Notes: a model not told the origin generated them from the sequence alone. Counted from the first letter of the stretch, positions 26,727-35,657 are shown. The stretch: DNA of 64,000 bases from Raoultibacter phocaeensis (GCF_901411515.1 NZ_CABDUX010000002.1:1054001-1118000); one strand, 5' to 3'. Made by a program: numbers and translations.

Positions 26727-28035
26727 CGCAGCCTCCAAACATAACGCTTTCCGTCGTTATCTTTTCTTTCCCGTTCACCGTACAGGCAAGCCCGCCGTCG
26801 GCAACTTCGATCCGAACCGATTCGCCGGTATCGACCGCATCGACGCTCTTGAGAACGGCACCACGCTCGTCTTTTGCGATCGCGTAGCCCCGCGAGAGGA
26901 TCGTGAGCGGCGACAGGTCGTTCAGGCGCGCAGCGCCCATGGCCACCTGGTTTTCGAACCGGGGCAGCAGGCCGGCGCCAACAGCGCGGACGCGCTCTTC
27001 GAGGTGCGAAACCCTCACCGCGTCGCGCTCAATGTTCAAGGGAATCGCCCGTTCAAGACGGTCCTCGAACAAATCGATGCCCTGCGCTTCGACGGCGAAC
27101 AGCATGTTCGGATCGGCGAACACGGGGCGCTCGGCCACGCGATCGAGCGCAAGGTGCGCCCGCTCTATCCTTCCGGCAAGCGCCCGATAGAGCGCATCGG
27201 TGCGCACCTTGAGGTCAGCGGCAAGGTTCGCGCAGGCGGAGCTTACCGTTTCGGCTGCTGCAGTGGGCGTAGACGCCCGCACGTCGGCCACCATGTCTAC
27301 GATGCAGGTGTCGGGCTCGTGCCCGATGCCCGTAACGACCGGGACTGTAAGCGATGCGACCGCGCGCGCCAAGCCCTCGTCGTTGAACGGCATGAGATCC
27401 TCGAACGATCCGCCGCCGCGGACGAGCAGCACGACCTCGGCTCCCGCTTCACATACGGCCTGCAGAGCGGCGGCAAGCCCTGCCGGTGCGCGCTCGCCTT
27501 CGACTGTAACGCCTGCGAGCAGCACGGTCGCGAGCGGATGGCGCCGCCGAAGCGTTCTCAGCACGTCGTGCACCGCAGCCCCGCGCGGCGACGTGACGAG
27601 GCCTATGTGTTCGGGAAGGCGCGGCAGGGGTTTCTTGCGGTCGGCGCGCATGAGGCCCTCCGCTTCGAGCTTCTTGGCGAGGTTCGCCACTTTAAGGCGC
27701 AGGTTCCCCTCGCCTGCAAGCGAAAGCCCGAACACGTCGAAGTTCATGCGGCCCTTCGGCGCGTACAGGGTAAAGCGGCCGGTCAGCTCGACGAGCATAC
27801 CTACGCGCAAATCGACCCCTGCACTCTGGTAGCGGTTCAGCCACATCATGCAGGGCATGCAGGCACCCGAGTCCTTGACCGTGAAGTACACGGCTTTGTA
27901 CCCCGGTTTGTTGGAGACTTCGGAAACCTCGCCGATAAGCTTGATCGTGAACGACTCGAGCGACTTCTTCGCAAGCGCAAGCGCCGCCGATACGCTCAAC
28001 GGCTCGTCGCTTTGCGCCCCGCTCCTTTCAACCAT
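26716..28035 (-). CDS. xseA: Exodeoxyribonuclease VII large subunit
   Basis: The 439-residue subunit has an N-terminal OB fold (LIGEVSEVSN...AVYFTVKD) and the catalytic domain with GLVTSPRGAAVHDVL and RGGGSFEDLMPFNDE. TGIGHEPDTCIVDMVAD and a long coiled-coil region complete it. It degrades single-stranded DNA to oligonucleotides together with XseB. It lies 10 bp after the membrane zinc protease gene in one transcription unit. Confidence 0.94.
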   Translation of the reverse strand: MVERSGAQSDEPLSVSAALALAKKSLESFTIKLIGEVSEVSNKPGYKAVYFTVKDSGACMPCMMWLNRYQSAGVDLRVGMLVELTGRFTLYAPKGRMNFDVFGLSLAGEGNLRLKVANLAKKLEAEGLMRADRKKPLPRLPEHIGLVTSPRGAAVHDVLRTLRRRHPLATVLLAGVTVEGERAPAGLAAALQAVCEAGAEVVLLVRGGGSFEDLMPFNDEGLARAVASLTVPVVTGIGHEPDTCIVDMVADVRASTPTAAAETVSSACANLAADLKVRTDALYRALAGRIERAHLALDRVAERPVFADPNMLFAVEAQGIDLFEDRLERAIPLNIERDAVRVSHLEERVRAVGAGLLPRFENQVAMGAARLNDLSPLTILSRGYAIAKDERGAVLKSVDAVDTGESVRIEVADGGLACTVNGKEKITTESVMFGGCDGR

Positions 28036-28045
28036 GCCCGCTTGC

Positions 28046-28717
28046 CTACTCGTTGCCGCGAAGCGAGAGCAGGTAGAGCAGCTGGAGGATCGAGGTGAGC
28101 GCCGCTGCCACGTACGTGAACGCGCAGGCGCGCAGCACCGAGAAGGCGCCTGTCTGCTCGCCTTGCGAGATGCCGGTCGAACCGAGGTAGGCCATGGCGC
28201 GGCGGCTCGCGTTGAACTCGACGGGCAGCGTGACTATCTGGAAGATGACCGCTGCGGCGTACATGATGATGGCGAGGTCGATGAGGCCCGCAAGGTTCAT
28301 GAAGATACCGATCAACAGCAAAAACATCCATGCGTTCGATGCGAGGTTAACCACCGGCACAAGCGCGCTTCGAACCTTCATGGGCGAATACCCTTGGGCG
28401 AACTGCACGGCATGGCCCGCCTCGTGGCAAGCGGTTGCGATGGCGGTGATGCTCGTTCCGTTGTACTCGTCGGGACCGAGCGAGATCGAGTTGGTGCGCG
28501 GATCGAAATGGTCCTGCCCGGGCGCTCCCTGATGGACCGTCACGCCGCCTACACCGTGGGAGGCGAGCATGCGGCGCGCCATCTCGGCACCCGAGATGTT
28601 GAGGGCCGACGGAACCTTCTTGTACTTCTTCAGTTTCGAGTTAACGTAGTACGTCGCGAACCCGCCGATAGCGAGCGTGACGACGATTAATGCGATGTAG
28701 AGGGGGCTTATAACCAT
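28046..28717 (-). CDS. Membrane-bound neutral zinc metallopeptidase (YugP-like)
   Basis: The 223-residue protein has an N-terminal membrane segment, the zinc site CHEAGHAVQF (HExxH) near residue 120, and three further hydrophobic segments. This is the layout of the YugP-type zinc peptidase family (PF04298 type). ATG 28717 after a GAGAG stretch is preferred to an upstream frame that adds a non-hydrophobic start. The substrate is unknown. Confidence 0.85.
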   Translation of the reverse strand: MVISPLYIALIVVTLAIGGFATYYVNSKLKKYKKVPSALNISGAEMARRMLASHGVGGVTVHQGAPGQDHFDPRTNSISLGPDEYNGTSITAIATACHEAGHAVQFAQGYSPMKVRSALVPVVNLASNAWMFLLLIGIFMNLAGLIDLAIIMYAAAVIFQIVTLPVEFNASRRAMAYLGSTGISQGEQTGAFSVLRACAFTYVAAALTSILQLLYLLSLRGNE

Positions 28718-28824
28718 AGCTCTCTCAAGCTCCTTCGATATGCGTGCGGAACACCTCCGCACCTGCCTTCATGTGTCGTATCCATTATACGGGAATCGGT
28801 AATCTGTTCGAAAACCTCACAGGA

Positions 28825-29973
28825 TTACTGTGAAGTTTCCGTAACCTTGAGCACACCTTTGTCGAGGCTGAGCGTGAGGTTGCCCGCAAGCAGTTCGAGC
28901 AGCTCCGCACCCACAAGCGCGCGCCTCCATCCGCGCAGAAGATCGATGCCCTCTGTGTAGCCGCGCGCCACCTTGGCCAGATCGTCGTGCGAGGCGAGCG
29001 TCGGGAACGCTACCCCGTTCTCCTTGGCTCTCAGGCGCACAAGCGCGCACATGAGATCGAGCTCCGCATCGACGTTTCTTTCGTTTCGGCTGTTCCGATC
29101 GGTTTCGGGCCAGGTTTCCTTCGGCGCATCGAGCCCCTTTGCAATGAGCGAGACGATGGTGCGCGCATCTTTCGTGCCGATCTTGTCGCCGATGCCGCGC
29201 ACCATGAATAGCTCGTCGATCGTACGTGCCTCCCGTTTGCAGGCTTCGACGATCTGCTCGTCGGTAACGATCCACTTGCGGGGAAGATCGCGACGCTGCG
29301 CCTCGAGTTCGCGCCACGCCGCCACCTCGCGAGCGGCCGAGAGCTGCTTGCGCGAGAGCTGCGATACGCGCTTGAGCCTGCGATAGCGCTCACGCTCGTC
29401 CGTCTCGAAACGCTTTGGGTCTGAGAGGGCCTCGAAATCCTGATCGAGCCAATGGAGTCTTCCCTTCTCCTCAAGCGCCGCATGCATCGACGCGTATATC
29501 CTCGGCAGGTAGACCACATCATCGGCAGCGTATTCGAGCTGCGATTGCGAAAGCGGTCGGCGCGACCAATCGGTGAACGAATCGACCTTCTTAAGCTGCA
29601 CGCCGCATTCCGCATACACGAGCGCAGCGTATCCGATCTGCTGGGTATGTCCGAGCAAGGCCGCTGCTATCTGCGTGTCGAAGATCGGTTTCGGCAGAAT
29701 GCCGATCTCGCGGTAGAGTATCTCGAGATCCTGGCCGCCTGCATGGAACAGCTTCACAATCGACTCGTCTTCGAGCAGAGGTGCAAGCACGCTCAGATCG
29801 TCGATCGCGAACGGATCGACGATCACCGTCTCGGAATCGGTCGCTATCTGGAGCAGGCACAGCCGCGCATAATAAGTTTTCTCGCGGAGGAATTCGGTGT
29901 CGATGGCAAGTACGCTTGATTCTTTCGCACGCTTTGTAAACGATTCGAGTTCGTTTTGGTTTGCTATGTACAA
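28825..29973 (-). CDS. rnd: Ribonuclease D
   Basis: The protein is a 3'-5' exoribonuclease of the DEDDy class. The three exonuclease motifs are LAIDTEF, LFHAGGQDLEIL and YAADDVVYL. They are followed by HRDC-type helical domains (RREL-rich region and TIDELFMVRGIG). TTG 29973, preceded by GAAGGA at six bases, puts DTEF at about residue 26 as in known RNase D. The ATG at 29997 is the alternative and would add eight residues. The gene is divergent from the lipid-kinase-like gene. Confidence 0.88.
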   Translation of the reverse strand: MYIANQNELESFTKRAKESSVLAIDTEFLREKTYYARLCLLQIATDSETVIVDPFAIDDLSVLAPLLEDESIVKLFHAGGQDLEILYREIGILPKPIFDTQIAAALLGHTQQIGYAALVYAECGVQLKKVDSFTDWSRRPLSQSQLEYAADDVVYLPRIYASMHAALEEKGRLHWLDQDFEALSDPKRFETDERERYRRLKRVSQLSRKQLSAAREVAAWRELEAQRRDLPRKWIVTDEQIVEACKREARTIDELFMVRGIGDKIGTKDARTIVSLIAKGLDAPKETWPETDRNSRNERNVDAELDLMCALVRLRAKENGVAFPTLASHDDLAKVARGYTEGIDLLRGWRRALVGAELLELLAGNLTLSLDKGVLKVTETSQ

Positions 29974-30036
29974 CGGACATCCTTCATGTTTTCTCATTCT
30001 TTATGATGTACTATCATAACAACAGAAAGGGAATCT

Positions 30037-30942
30037 GTGAAACTGCTTGTCATCAACAATCTTGCATCGGGCTTCGGCGAAGGCGCCATTTACGACTTCG
30101 TGCGCTCGTTCGCGGGCGATGGCGACGAGGTCTGCATCCGCTCGACCGACGGGACGACCGACCTCGCAAGCCTGCTTCGCGGTGCTTCTGATTACGACGC
30201 CGTCGTGGCAAGCGGCGGAGACGGAACAGTTGCAGCCGTGTGCTACGAGCTTCGGCATTCGGGTATCCCCGTCCTTCCCTTCCCCGCCGGGACCGCCAAC
30301 ATCCTTACGCTCAACCTCGCTTCGCCGATCGAACCCCATGCGCTTGCAAAACTCACGAAACACGGCCAGACACTCGATTTCGACCTCGGCGAGATAGAGG
30401 TTGCGGGCACGTCGTTCGGATTCGCCATCATGGCAGGTGCCGGCTACGATGCCGCCATCATGCACGACGCGAAGCCGAACAAGAGGCTTTTGGGGCCTAT
30501 GGCCTACTTCTCGGCCGCCATCACCAACCCCCTGCCCGAGGTTTCAAAGTTCACGATCACCATCGACGGCGAAACCATCGAACGCGAGGGACTCGGAATC
30601 CTGCTCGTGAACTTCTCGAAAATCCAATTCGACATCTCGGTTACCCACGAAAACGAGCCCCGCGACGGCGAATTCGAAGTGGTCATCCTCAAGGCTGAAA
30701 ACGCGTTCGGCCTCATCCCCGCGGTGGTTGCCGGCCTGCTCGACCGCGGAGGCGATTTCCCCGACCGCAGCGACGCCCTCGAAATCCACCGCGGCTCGAA
30801 CATCGAGGTTTCGGCCGATCCGCCCATGCACGTGCAGTACGACGGCGAGGCGACCGAGCTGACGACGCCGTTTTCCGCACGCATCCTCAAAGGAGCCACT
30901 AAGCTCATCGTCTCCGACGAAGGCTACGAGCAGTTCTCGTAA
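30037..30942 (+). CDS. Diacylglycerol kinase-family lipid kinase
   Basis: The 301-residue protein has the DAGK catalytic domain: LLVINNLASGFG at the start, then the nucleotide loop ASGGDGTVAAVCYEL and LPFPAGTANILTLNL. The C-terminal domain holds GAGYDAAIM. Related enzymes phosphorylate diacylglycerol, sphingosine-like or polyprenyl lipids, and which applies here is not determinable. The start is GTG 30037 after AAAGGG. It is convergent with the nuclease gene downstream. Confidence 0.85.
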   Translation: MKLLVINNLASGFGEGAIYDFVRSFAGDGDEVCIRSTDGTTDLASLLRGASDYDAVVASGGDGTVAAVCYELRHSGIPVLPFPAGTANILTLNLASPIEPHALAKLTKHGQTLDFDLGEIEVAGTSFGFAIMAGAGYDAAIMHDAKPNKRLLGPMAYFSAAITNPLPEVSKFTITIDGETIEREGLGILLVNFSKIQFDISVTHENEPRDGEFEVVILKAENAFGLIPAVVAGLLDRGGDFPDRSDALEIHRGSNIEVSADPPMHVQYDGEATELTTPFSARILKGATKLIVSDEGYEQFS

Positions 30943-30972
30943 GGCGATCGCCGCGCGCAAACGTTGGGCGGC

Positions 30973-31968
30973 TTAATCCCAATAGTGCGCTTTCGCGATA
31001 TCGAGCCGTGCTCGCAATGCATGGTACGCCTGTAGTTGAGCAGGGGTTTGCGGTCGAAGCTTTTTTCCCATGCGACGGGCGATCTGCCGCGCGACCTTTC
31101 TCAGTTCTTCCGCATCGTTCATTTGAAGCTTTGTGACGCCAATGATCGTTACGCCTCTGAACACGAGGTCGTTTCGCCGCTTCGTATCGCTCGAGATGTT
31201 TTCGGATCCCGTATGGTGCTTGTCGCTGTCGTATTCGATGGCGAGCTTTTCTTCAGGCCAGTACAAGTCGCAATCGCGCCGGCTTCGTTTCGACATGGCC
31301 TGCGAACGGTTGTCGCGGTTGATCGAATAGTTGAGCCGAGGTTTCTTAAGTGCGAATCCACCCAAACTGCGCGACAGCGTAAGCAGCATGACAAGCGCAG
31401 TCTCACGCGGCGAAGCCGAACCATTAATGAGATACCGCAAAGCGCGAAGCGCCTTCTTTCGGCCGTGAGCGCCCTGCGCCCGTTCCAGAAACGCAGTCAG
31501 TTTCTCAACGGTGGTGAGCGGCCGACCGAGCTGAGAGGCGCGACCGCTTCCGGCGTCGATCGAATACCTGCCGCATAGTTCGAATCCGAACAGAATGAGA
31601 CCGACGAGATCCAAATCGTTTGCCCGCTGAAGAAATACGAATTCTGGTGTGCTGACGAGAAACCCGTCTCCCGCTTCGACGAACGATCCCTCGGGAACCG
31701 GTCCCTTCCAAGAGCGGCTTACGATAGATGCGGTGGACGTCCGCGCGGACTCGCCGCCGACAAGCACGCAGAGCGGCAGCCTGCATCCACCTGGTCGTCG
31801 GCCGCCCTCAGAAAGCTGCGGTTTCTCGCGCGCCGCAAGAGAAGCGCGCGCTTTCCTCGTTGCAACTCGCCGCTGCTGCCATGTTCGCAGAAAAGCAGGG
31901 CCGACCGTGTTCCAGTACTCGCATGCCGACAGGTAGCCAACCAGTATGTAGGTAGCTCGCTTCTCCAT
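30973..31968 (-). CDS. DUF559/Vsr-like PD-(D/E)xK endonuclease-domain protein
   Basis: About 331 residues. The N-terminal two-thirds looks like a DNA-binding, AbiEi-like or regulator-like region with a helical domain. The C-terminal third is nuclease-like: CDLYWPEEKLAIEYDSDKHH supplies Asp, Glu and a following basic/acidic core. VFRGVTIIGVTKLQM then matches the second half of the DUF559/very-short-patch-repair fold. ATG 31968 is used; an in-frame GTG lies at 31986. It stands alone between a convergent gene and a long gene-less region. The target is unknown. Confidence 0.65.
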   Translation of the reverse strand: MEKRATYILVGYLSACEYWNTVGPAFLRTWQQRRVATRKARASLAAREKPQLSEGGRRPGGCRLPLCVLVGGESARTSTASIVSRSWKGPVPEGSFVEAGDGFLVSTPEFVFLQRANDLDLVGLILFGFELCGRYSIDAGSGRASQLGRPLTTVEKLTAFLERAQGAHGRKKALRALRYLINGSASPRETALVMLLTLSRSLGGFALKKPRLNYSINRDNRSQAMSKRSRRDCDLYWPEEKLAIEYDSDKHHTGSENISSDTKRRNDLVFRGVTIIGVTKLQMNDAEELRKVARQIARRMGKKLRPQTPAQLQAYHALRARLDIAKAHYWD

Positions 31969-32488
31969 GCCGACAGAATACCCCACATTGCACGATTATG
32001 CGCGATGTTTCCCGTTTCGCTGGTGTGTTTTTAAGGAAAGACGCTGCAAGGATCAAGCTTTCAGGAGCCATTTTGGCGGTGCCGAGCTATATAGGTGCAA
32101 AATCTGACGGTTTGGTAAATCGAACGGGATGCTTTTCGCAAACCGAAACAGTCAACCGGGTCGTTTCCCCAGATTGCGAATTGCGAAACGCCAGTGCAAT
32201 CAATTCCGACGGCGGCTTAACCGTTGGCCCATTTACCAAACCGTCAAATTTTGCACCTACTTTGCCGACGAGCACCAAACCCCAAGGGAAAGGGCCGCTC
32301 GCGTTGGCGACCCTTCCGAATCGGCACGCGTACGGCGATTCGCTCTTGCCCGAGCGGCACGCGTAAACCATGCGTGCAATCTAGAGCCCAGCGAAGCGTC
32401 CTGAGCGGGGCGGGTATAAGTCCGGTTAGCTTTTCACTTCATTTCTCGAGGGTTCGGCAACGCGTCCCCTCGCTTTGCCCTCAGAACG
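31969..32488 (+). other. 520-bp gene-less region with a long inverted repeat
   Basis: No frame here has a ribosome site or a recognisable family. The main structure is the 29-bp inverted repeat at 32092-32259. The remainder is mixed sequence with short internal repeats of GCGAA and AACCG. Confidence 0.6.
32092..32259. repeat. Long inverted repeat, 29-bp arms, 110-bp spacer
   Basis: The left arm is 32092-32120 and the right arm 32231-32259; the arms are complementary at 28 of 29 positions. The key arm core is TGACGGTTTGGTAAAT. The spacer contains ATGCTTTTC eight bases inside the left arm and GAAACGCCAG at 32185-32194. The geometry matches two other repeats near 42 kb. Confidence 0.85.
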
Positions 32489-33628
32489 CTATTCGCCGCG
32501 GGTCTTGTCATCCGCATCTGCAGATTCGTCTTCCCCGACAACGTCCTCGACTTCCACGGCTTCGGCCGGGATCTCGAGTGGGGCGCCAAACGCAGCATTT
32601 GCGTCAGACGAGGTTGCCATGAGCTCCTTGAACGATGCGGCGTCCTCGCCCGCCATCGGCATCATGACGTAGACGTTGTTGCCGATAATGACGGGCTGAA
32701 TGCGATCGCGTGCAGGCTCTTTTTGAGCGCCGCCCGCAATCCCGGACTTTGCTGCAGCCTCGGCAGCGGCGCGTTCCTCGGCGATGCGTCCCTCCATTTC
32801 GGCGCGCACGGTTTCGATCTGGGCGGCCGTCTCGTTCTTCCAGCGATCCTTGCGCCAGCTGAGGAAGTTCTTGTTGTAGCGCATCTGGATGAGCTCGAGC
32901 ACGATGCAAAACACCATGGCGAAATACACAATGAGCTTCTCAAGCGGCATATGCAGAAGCTCGATGCCGGTGTGAAAGCCCGCGCTGTCGATGACGAGCA
33001 GCCCGCCGATGGCGATGATGAACGTGAGCGCGAGCATTTTCATCTCGGGGTGGCCGTTGATGAAATTCGAGATGGGGTCGATGAAGATCATCATCATGAA
33101 GACGGCGAGCATGACGGCGATGATCATGATGATGAGGTGGTCTGCCATGCCGACGGCCGTGATGACCGAGTCGATAGAGAACACGAGGTCCATGACCATG
33201 ATGGTTCCGACAGCTTGCGGCAGCGTGATCATATGGAGCGCTTTGTGCTCTTCGCAATGCTCGGCTTTGATTTCGGTGAGTTTGAGCATATCGCGCAGCT
33301 CGGCGATGCCCTTATATATAAGGTACACGCCACCGATGAGCAAAACGAGGTCGCGCACCGAGAACCCGTGGGAATACGCACCGAGGTCGAGCGTAAAGAG
33401 CGGTGTGGTCATATGGACAAGATACGAGGCGAAGCACAAAAAGATGATGCGCATGACAAGCGCGCCGGCCAGACCGAGTTTGCGGCCGATGTGCTGCTTT
33501 TCTTCGGGCAGGCGGTTCGTCGTGATCGAGATGAACACAAGGTTGTCGACGCCGAGGATGATTTCGAGGAAGATGAGCGTGATGAGGCTGATCCATGCCT
33601 CGGGCGTGGTAAAGATCGATAGATCCAC
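32489..33628 (-). CDS. TerC-family integral membrane metal exporter
   Basis: The 379-residue protein has seven to eight membrane segments. It carries the TerC signatures LEIILGVDNLVFISI and MDLVFSIDSVITAVG, whose Asp residues are thought to bind metal. A charged, Ala/Glu-rich cytoplasmic tail begins near residue 255. GTG 33628 with AAGGAGAA upstream is the start; a longer frame would run through the upstream hairpin. The riboswitch-like leader suggests it exports Mn2+, as YkoY/Alx-type TerC proteins do. Confidence 0.88.
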   Translation of the reverse strand: MDLSIFTTPEAWISLITLIFLEIILGVDNLVFISITTNRLPEEKQHIGRKLGLAGALVMRIIFLCFASYLVHMTTPLFTLDLGAYSHGFSVRDLVLLIGGVYLIYKGIAELRDMLKLTEIKAEHCEEHKALHMITLPQAVGTIMVMDLVFSIDSVITAVGMADHLIIMIIAVMLAVFMMMIFIDPISNFINGHPEMKMLALTFIIAIGGLLVIDSAGFHTGIELLHMPLEKLIVYFAMVFCIVLELIQMRYNKNFLSWRKDRWKNETAAQIETVRAEMEGRIAEERAAAEAAAKSGIAGGAQKEPARDRIQPVIIGNNVYVMMPMAGEDAASFKELMATSSDANAAFGAPLEIPAEAVEVEDVVGEDESADADDKTRGE

Positions 33629-33675
33629 AGGTTCTCCTTTTTCTCGTCTTGCCGCATCGGGTCGCACTCGGTCAC

Positions 33676-33805
33676 AAAAAAGACTCATGGCACAGCTTCT
33701 CTACTGCGCCATGAGTCTCGTTATTTCAGACACGCCAGGTTTTACCCAGGATGTTGACGTGCCGCATAGGATGTATGCCAACTACTCCCTCACGGTGGGC
33801 TGTAT
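33676..33805 (-). promoter_or_regulatory. Candidate yybP-ykoY manganese riboswitch with terminator
   Basis: On the minus strand, upstream of terC, GGGAGTAG (33789-33782) matches the first conserved loop of the yybP-ykoY class. ACGAGACTC (about 33721-33713) matches the second (CGAGACC-like), and GTCAACATCC with CCTGGCGTGTC lies between as in known members. It ends in a 14-bp stem (33682-33695 with 33704-33717) and six T residues. In this class Mn2+ stabilises the aptamer and prevents the terminator. A possible promoter (TTGCGC, 17 bp, TAGGAT) lies just upstream. Confidence 0.72.
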
Positions 33806-33875
33806 CCTACCATGAGCTTATCTGCCGCGCAATGCTATAATGCCCGAAGTACAAAAAGGCCCCAGGAGATACGCC

Positions 33876-34655
33876 ATGGCATTGCACGACCACAAGCCCG
33901 AATACGTCGACACCGACGACACCGTCCGCTACCTTGACGGAAGCTCCCTTTCGCGTCCGTTCGACCTACCCCGAAACCAATGGTTGATCGCGGCGGTGTT
34001 CTTGGTTGCGGCCATCGGCATCGGCGGTTATTTCGGCTTTCAGATCATCGACGAGGTGGTGAACGCCCCTGCCCGCGCCGCTGCGAGCCTCGAGGAAAAC
34101 CTTAACCGCGACGTAGCCCTCGACCTCCCTTCACTGATCGAGCTTGTGAACTACAGTAACGAAGACATCCGCGCATCGTTCGACGAAGCGGGATATACGA
34201 TATACGACAAGACCGATGAGGAAACAGCCGCCGCAGGAGTCGGATTCGATCTCATCAAGCTTCCGAGCGACGTGAGCCTCGAGGAAGCGGGTCTTCTGTA
34301 CCTGCAAGGCGTTTCGAACCTCTCCGCCGCCGACGCAGCCAAGCTCCTCAACGGTTCGTGGGAGATAACGGTCGACCGCGCGAGTGGAACCGATTTCCGC
34401 GTCAGGTACGCCGACTTCGCCTCGGGCACCGTCGATGCGGCCATTCAAAACGCCATCATCGCCGAAGGGCTCAGCGACACGACGTTCGGCGACTCGGGCG
34501 TCGATGGATCGGGCAACACGTTTCAGGCGGGCACGGTCGCCATCGGCGACGCCACCTACACCTGGCAGGTTTCGGCATGTCCGCTTTCGGGCGTGTACGA
34601 CAACGACGGCCTTCCCGAAAGCGCCGTGTACGTAGGCGTTCGCCTGTACCTCTGA
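33876..34655 (+). CDS. Single-pass membrane-anchored protein, unknown function
   Basis: The 259-residue protein begins with a cytoplasmic segment of ~35 residues and one membrane helix (QWLIAAVFLVAAIGIGGYFGF). A long, acidic, probably extracytoplasmic domain of about 195 residues follows, with no recognised fold and a single Cys near the end. AGGAG seven bases before ATG 33876 fixes the start. It is divergent from terC. No enzyme motif is seen. Confidence 0.6.
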   Translation: MALHDHKPEYVDTDDTVRYLDGSSLSRPFDLPRNQWLIAAVFLVAAIGIGGYFGFQIIDEVVNAPARAAASLEENLNRDVALDLPSLIELVNYSNEDIRASFDEAGYTIYDKTDEETAAAGVGFDLIKLPSDVSLEEAGLLYLQGVSNLSAADAAKLLNGSWEITVDRASGTDFRVRYADFASGTVDAAIQNAIIAEGLSDTTFGDSGVDGSGNTFQAGTVAIGDATYTWQVSACPLSGVYDNDGLPESAVYVGVRLYL

Positions 34656-34730
34656 TCGATCGGCGGCAGACTCTCGCCGCGCCCGGGCGTGCGGCAATCA
34701 TCGCAGGCCTCGTTTCGGACACGCAATAAA

Positions 34731-34786
34731 ATTGTCGGGCTGAAAGCACGGTTTCGGCGCAAAAACCGTGCTTTCAGCCCGACAAT
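34731..34786. repeat. Perfect 24-bp hairpin upstream of the nap operon
   Basis: The left arm (34731-34754) and right arm (34763-34786) are exactly complementary with an 8-base loop CGGCGCAA. On the plus strand no T-run follows. On the minus strand TTTTATT follows, but no minus-strand gene feeds into it. Confidence 0.8.
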
Positions 34787-34890
34787 GCGCCTACGCCGAG
34801 CAACAGCCGCAGCCGCCCGATGAAGACATGCGAGAGCCTTACTGTCTTTGCAGGTCAATTTTATTTCGATATCTGAATAGTAGAAATCCC

Positions 34891-34906
34891 TACCATCCAA
34901 GGGGTA
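34891..34906. promoter_or_regulatory. Candidate NarL/NreC-type operator (7-2-7)
   Basis: TACCATC-CA-AGGGGTA has the 7-2-7 inverted layout of NarL-type sites. The right heptamer read in reverse (TACCCCT) fits the TACYNMT consensus perfectly; the left one fits its first five positions. It lies 84 bases before napG and within reach of a promoter, and a NarL-type regulator is encoded just downstream of nap. Confidence 0.45.
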
Positions 34907-34989
34907 TTTCTCCTCAGAACGCCCGTAACTCCCCCGATTGCCGCTCTGCGCGTCTGGATGCACGATGTACCCAGACGAATTGGGGGCTC

Positions 34990-35595
34990 ATGAGTATATC
35001 CGGGATCACAAAACTCTTACCGTACGCCGCAGCAGCCTTGCTCGGCGCACAGGCCGTCTCGTTCGCCGCTCGGCCGACAGATGATCTGCTGCGGCCTCCC
35101 GGGGCCCAAGACGAGAAGGACTTCGCATCGAAGTGCATCAAGTGCGGACGCTGCATCCAGGCATGCCCCTACGCGGCCCTTGTCCCCGCGGGTCCCAATA
35201 CTGGCTCGGCCGTCGGTTCGCCGACGCTCGACGTACGCGAGCAGGCCTGCAGACTCTGCACCGACTTCCCCTGCATCGAAGCGTGTCCAACCGAAGCGCT
35301 TTGCGCCGTCGAGGCGATCGAAGACGTGAACATGGGATATGCCGTCATCGACGAGGAGCTCTGCATTGCGCTTGCGGGTATGCGCTGCGAGGTGTGCTAT
35401 CGCGCCTGCCCGCTCATCGACCGTGCGATAACCATCGATTACCGACTGCGCGAAGGCGATTCTATTCATTCCATCTTCGCCCCCGTCATCGACCAGGAGG
35501 CGTGTGTCGGATGCGGGCTGTGCGTCGAGCGGTGCGTGGTAAGCGAGCCGGAGGTTGCCATCAAGATTGTGCGGCAAGACCCCGAACGCTCTTAG
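34990..35595 (+). CDS. napG: NapG-like four-cluster ferredoxin subunit
   Basis: The 201-residue protein carries four [4Fe-4S] motifs: CIKCGRCIQACP, CRLCTDFPCIEACP, CEVCYRACP and CVGCGLCVERC. In Nap systems NapG and NapH pass electrons from menaquinol towards NapA/NapB. The N-terminus is one hydrophobic helix (LLPYAAAALLGAQAV) without the twin-arginine motif usual in NapG. ATG 34990 follows GGGGG. It is the first gene of napGABDH, 62 bases before napA. Confidence 0.88.
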   Translation: MSISGITKLLPYAAAALLGAQAVSFAARPTDDLLRPPGAQDEKDFASKCIKCGRCIQACPYAALVPAGPNTGSAVGSPTLDVREQACRLCTDFPCIEACPTEALCAVEAIEDVNMGYAVIDEELCIALAGMRCEVCYRACPLIDRAITIDYRLREGDSIHSIFAPVIDQEACVGCGLCVERCVVSEPEVAIKIVRQDPERS

Positions 35596-35657
35596 TGCAT
35601 GCACTGCCTGCAAGACAGTGTAGCTATAGCAATGTAAAGGATTTGGGAGGAAACGGT

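Larger units (their letters stand above)
34656..34989 (+). other. 334-bp region upstream of napG
   Basis: This gap contains a very long perfect hairpin (34731-34786) and a NarL-type palindrome (34891-34906), annotated separately. The 84 bases after the palindrome form the napG leader. No gene is supported. Confidence 0.6.

Noticed and set aside
31998-32622. Plus-strand open frames spanning the 32-kb inverted repeat
   Set aside because: They lack ribosome sites and family features, and part of each is antisense to terC.
35133-35657. Extension of napA upstream to give a protein of over 1000 residues
   Set aside because: The extra part overlaps napG in another frame. The Tat signal and GGGAGG at 35645-35650 place the true start at 35658.
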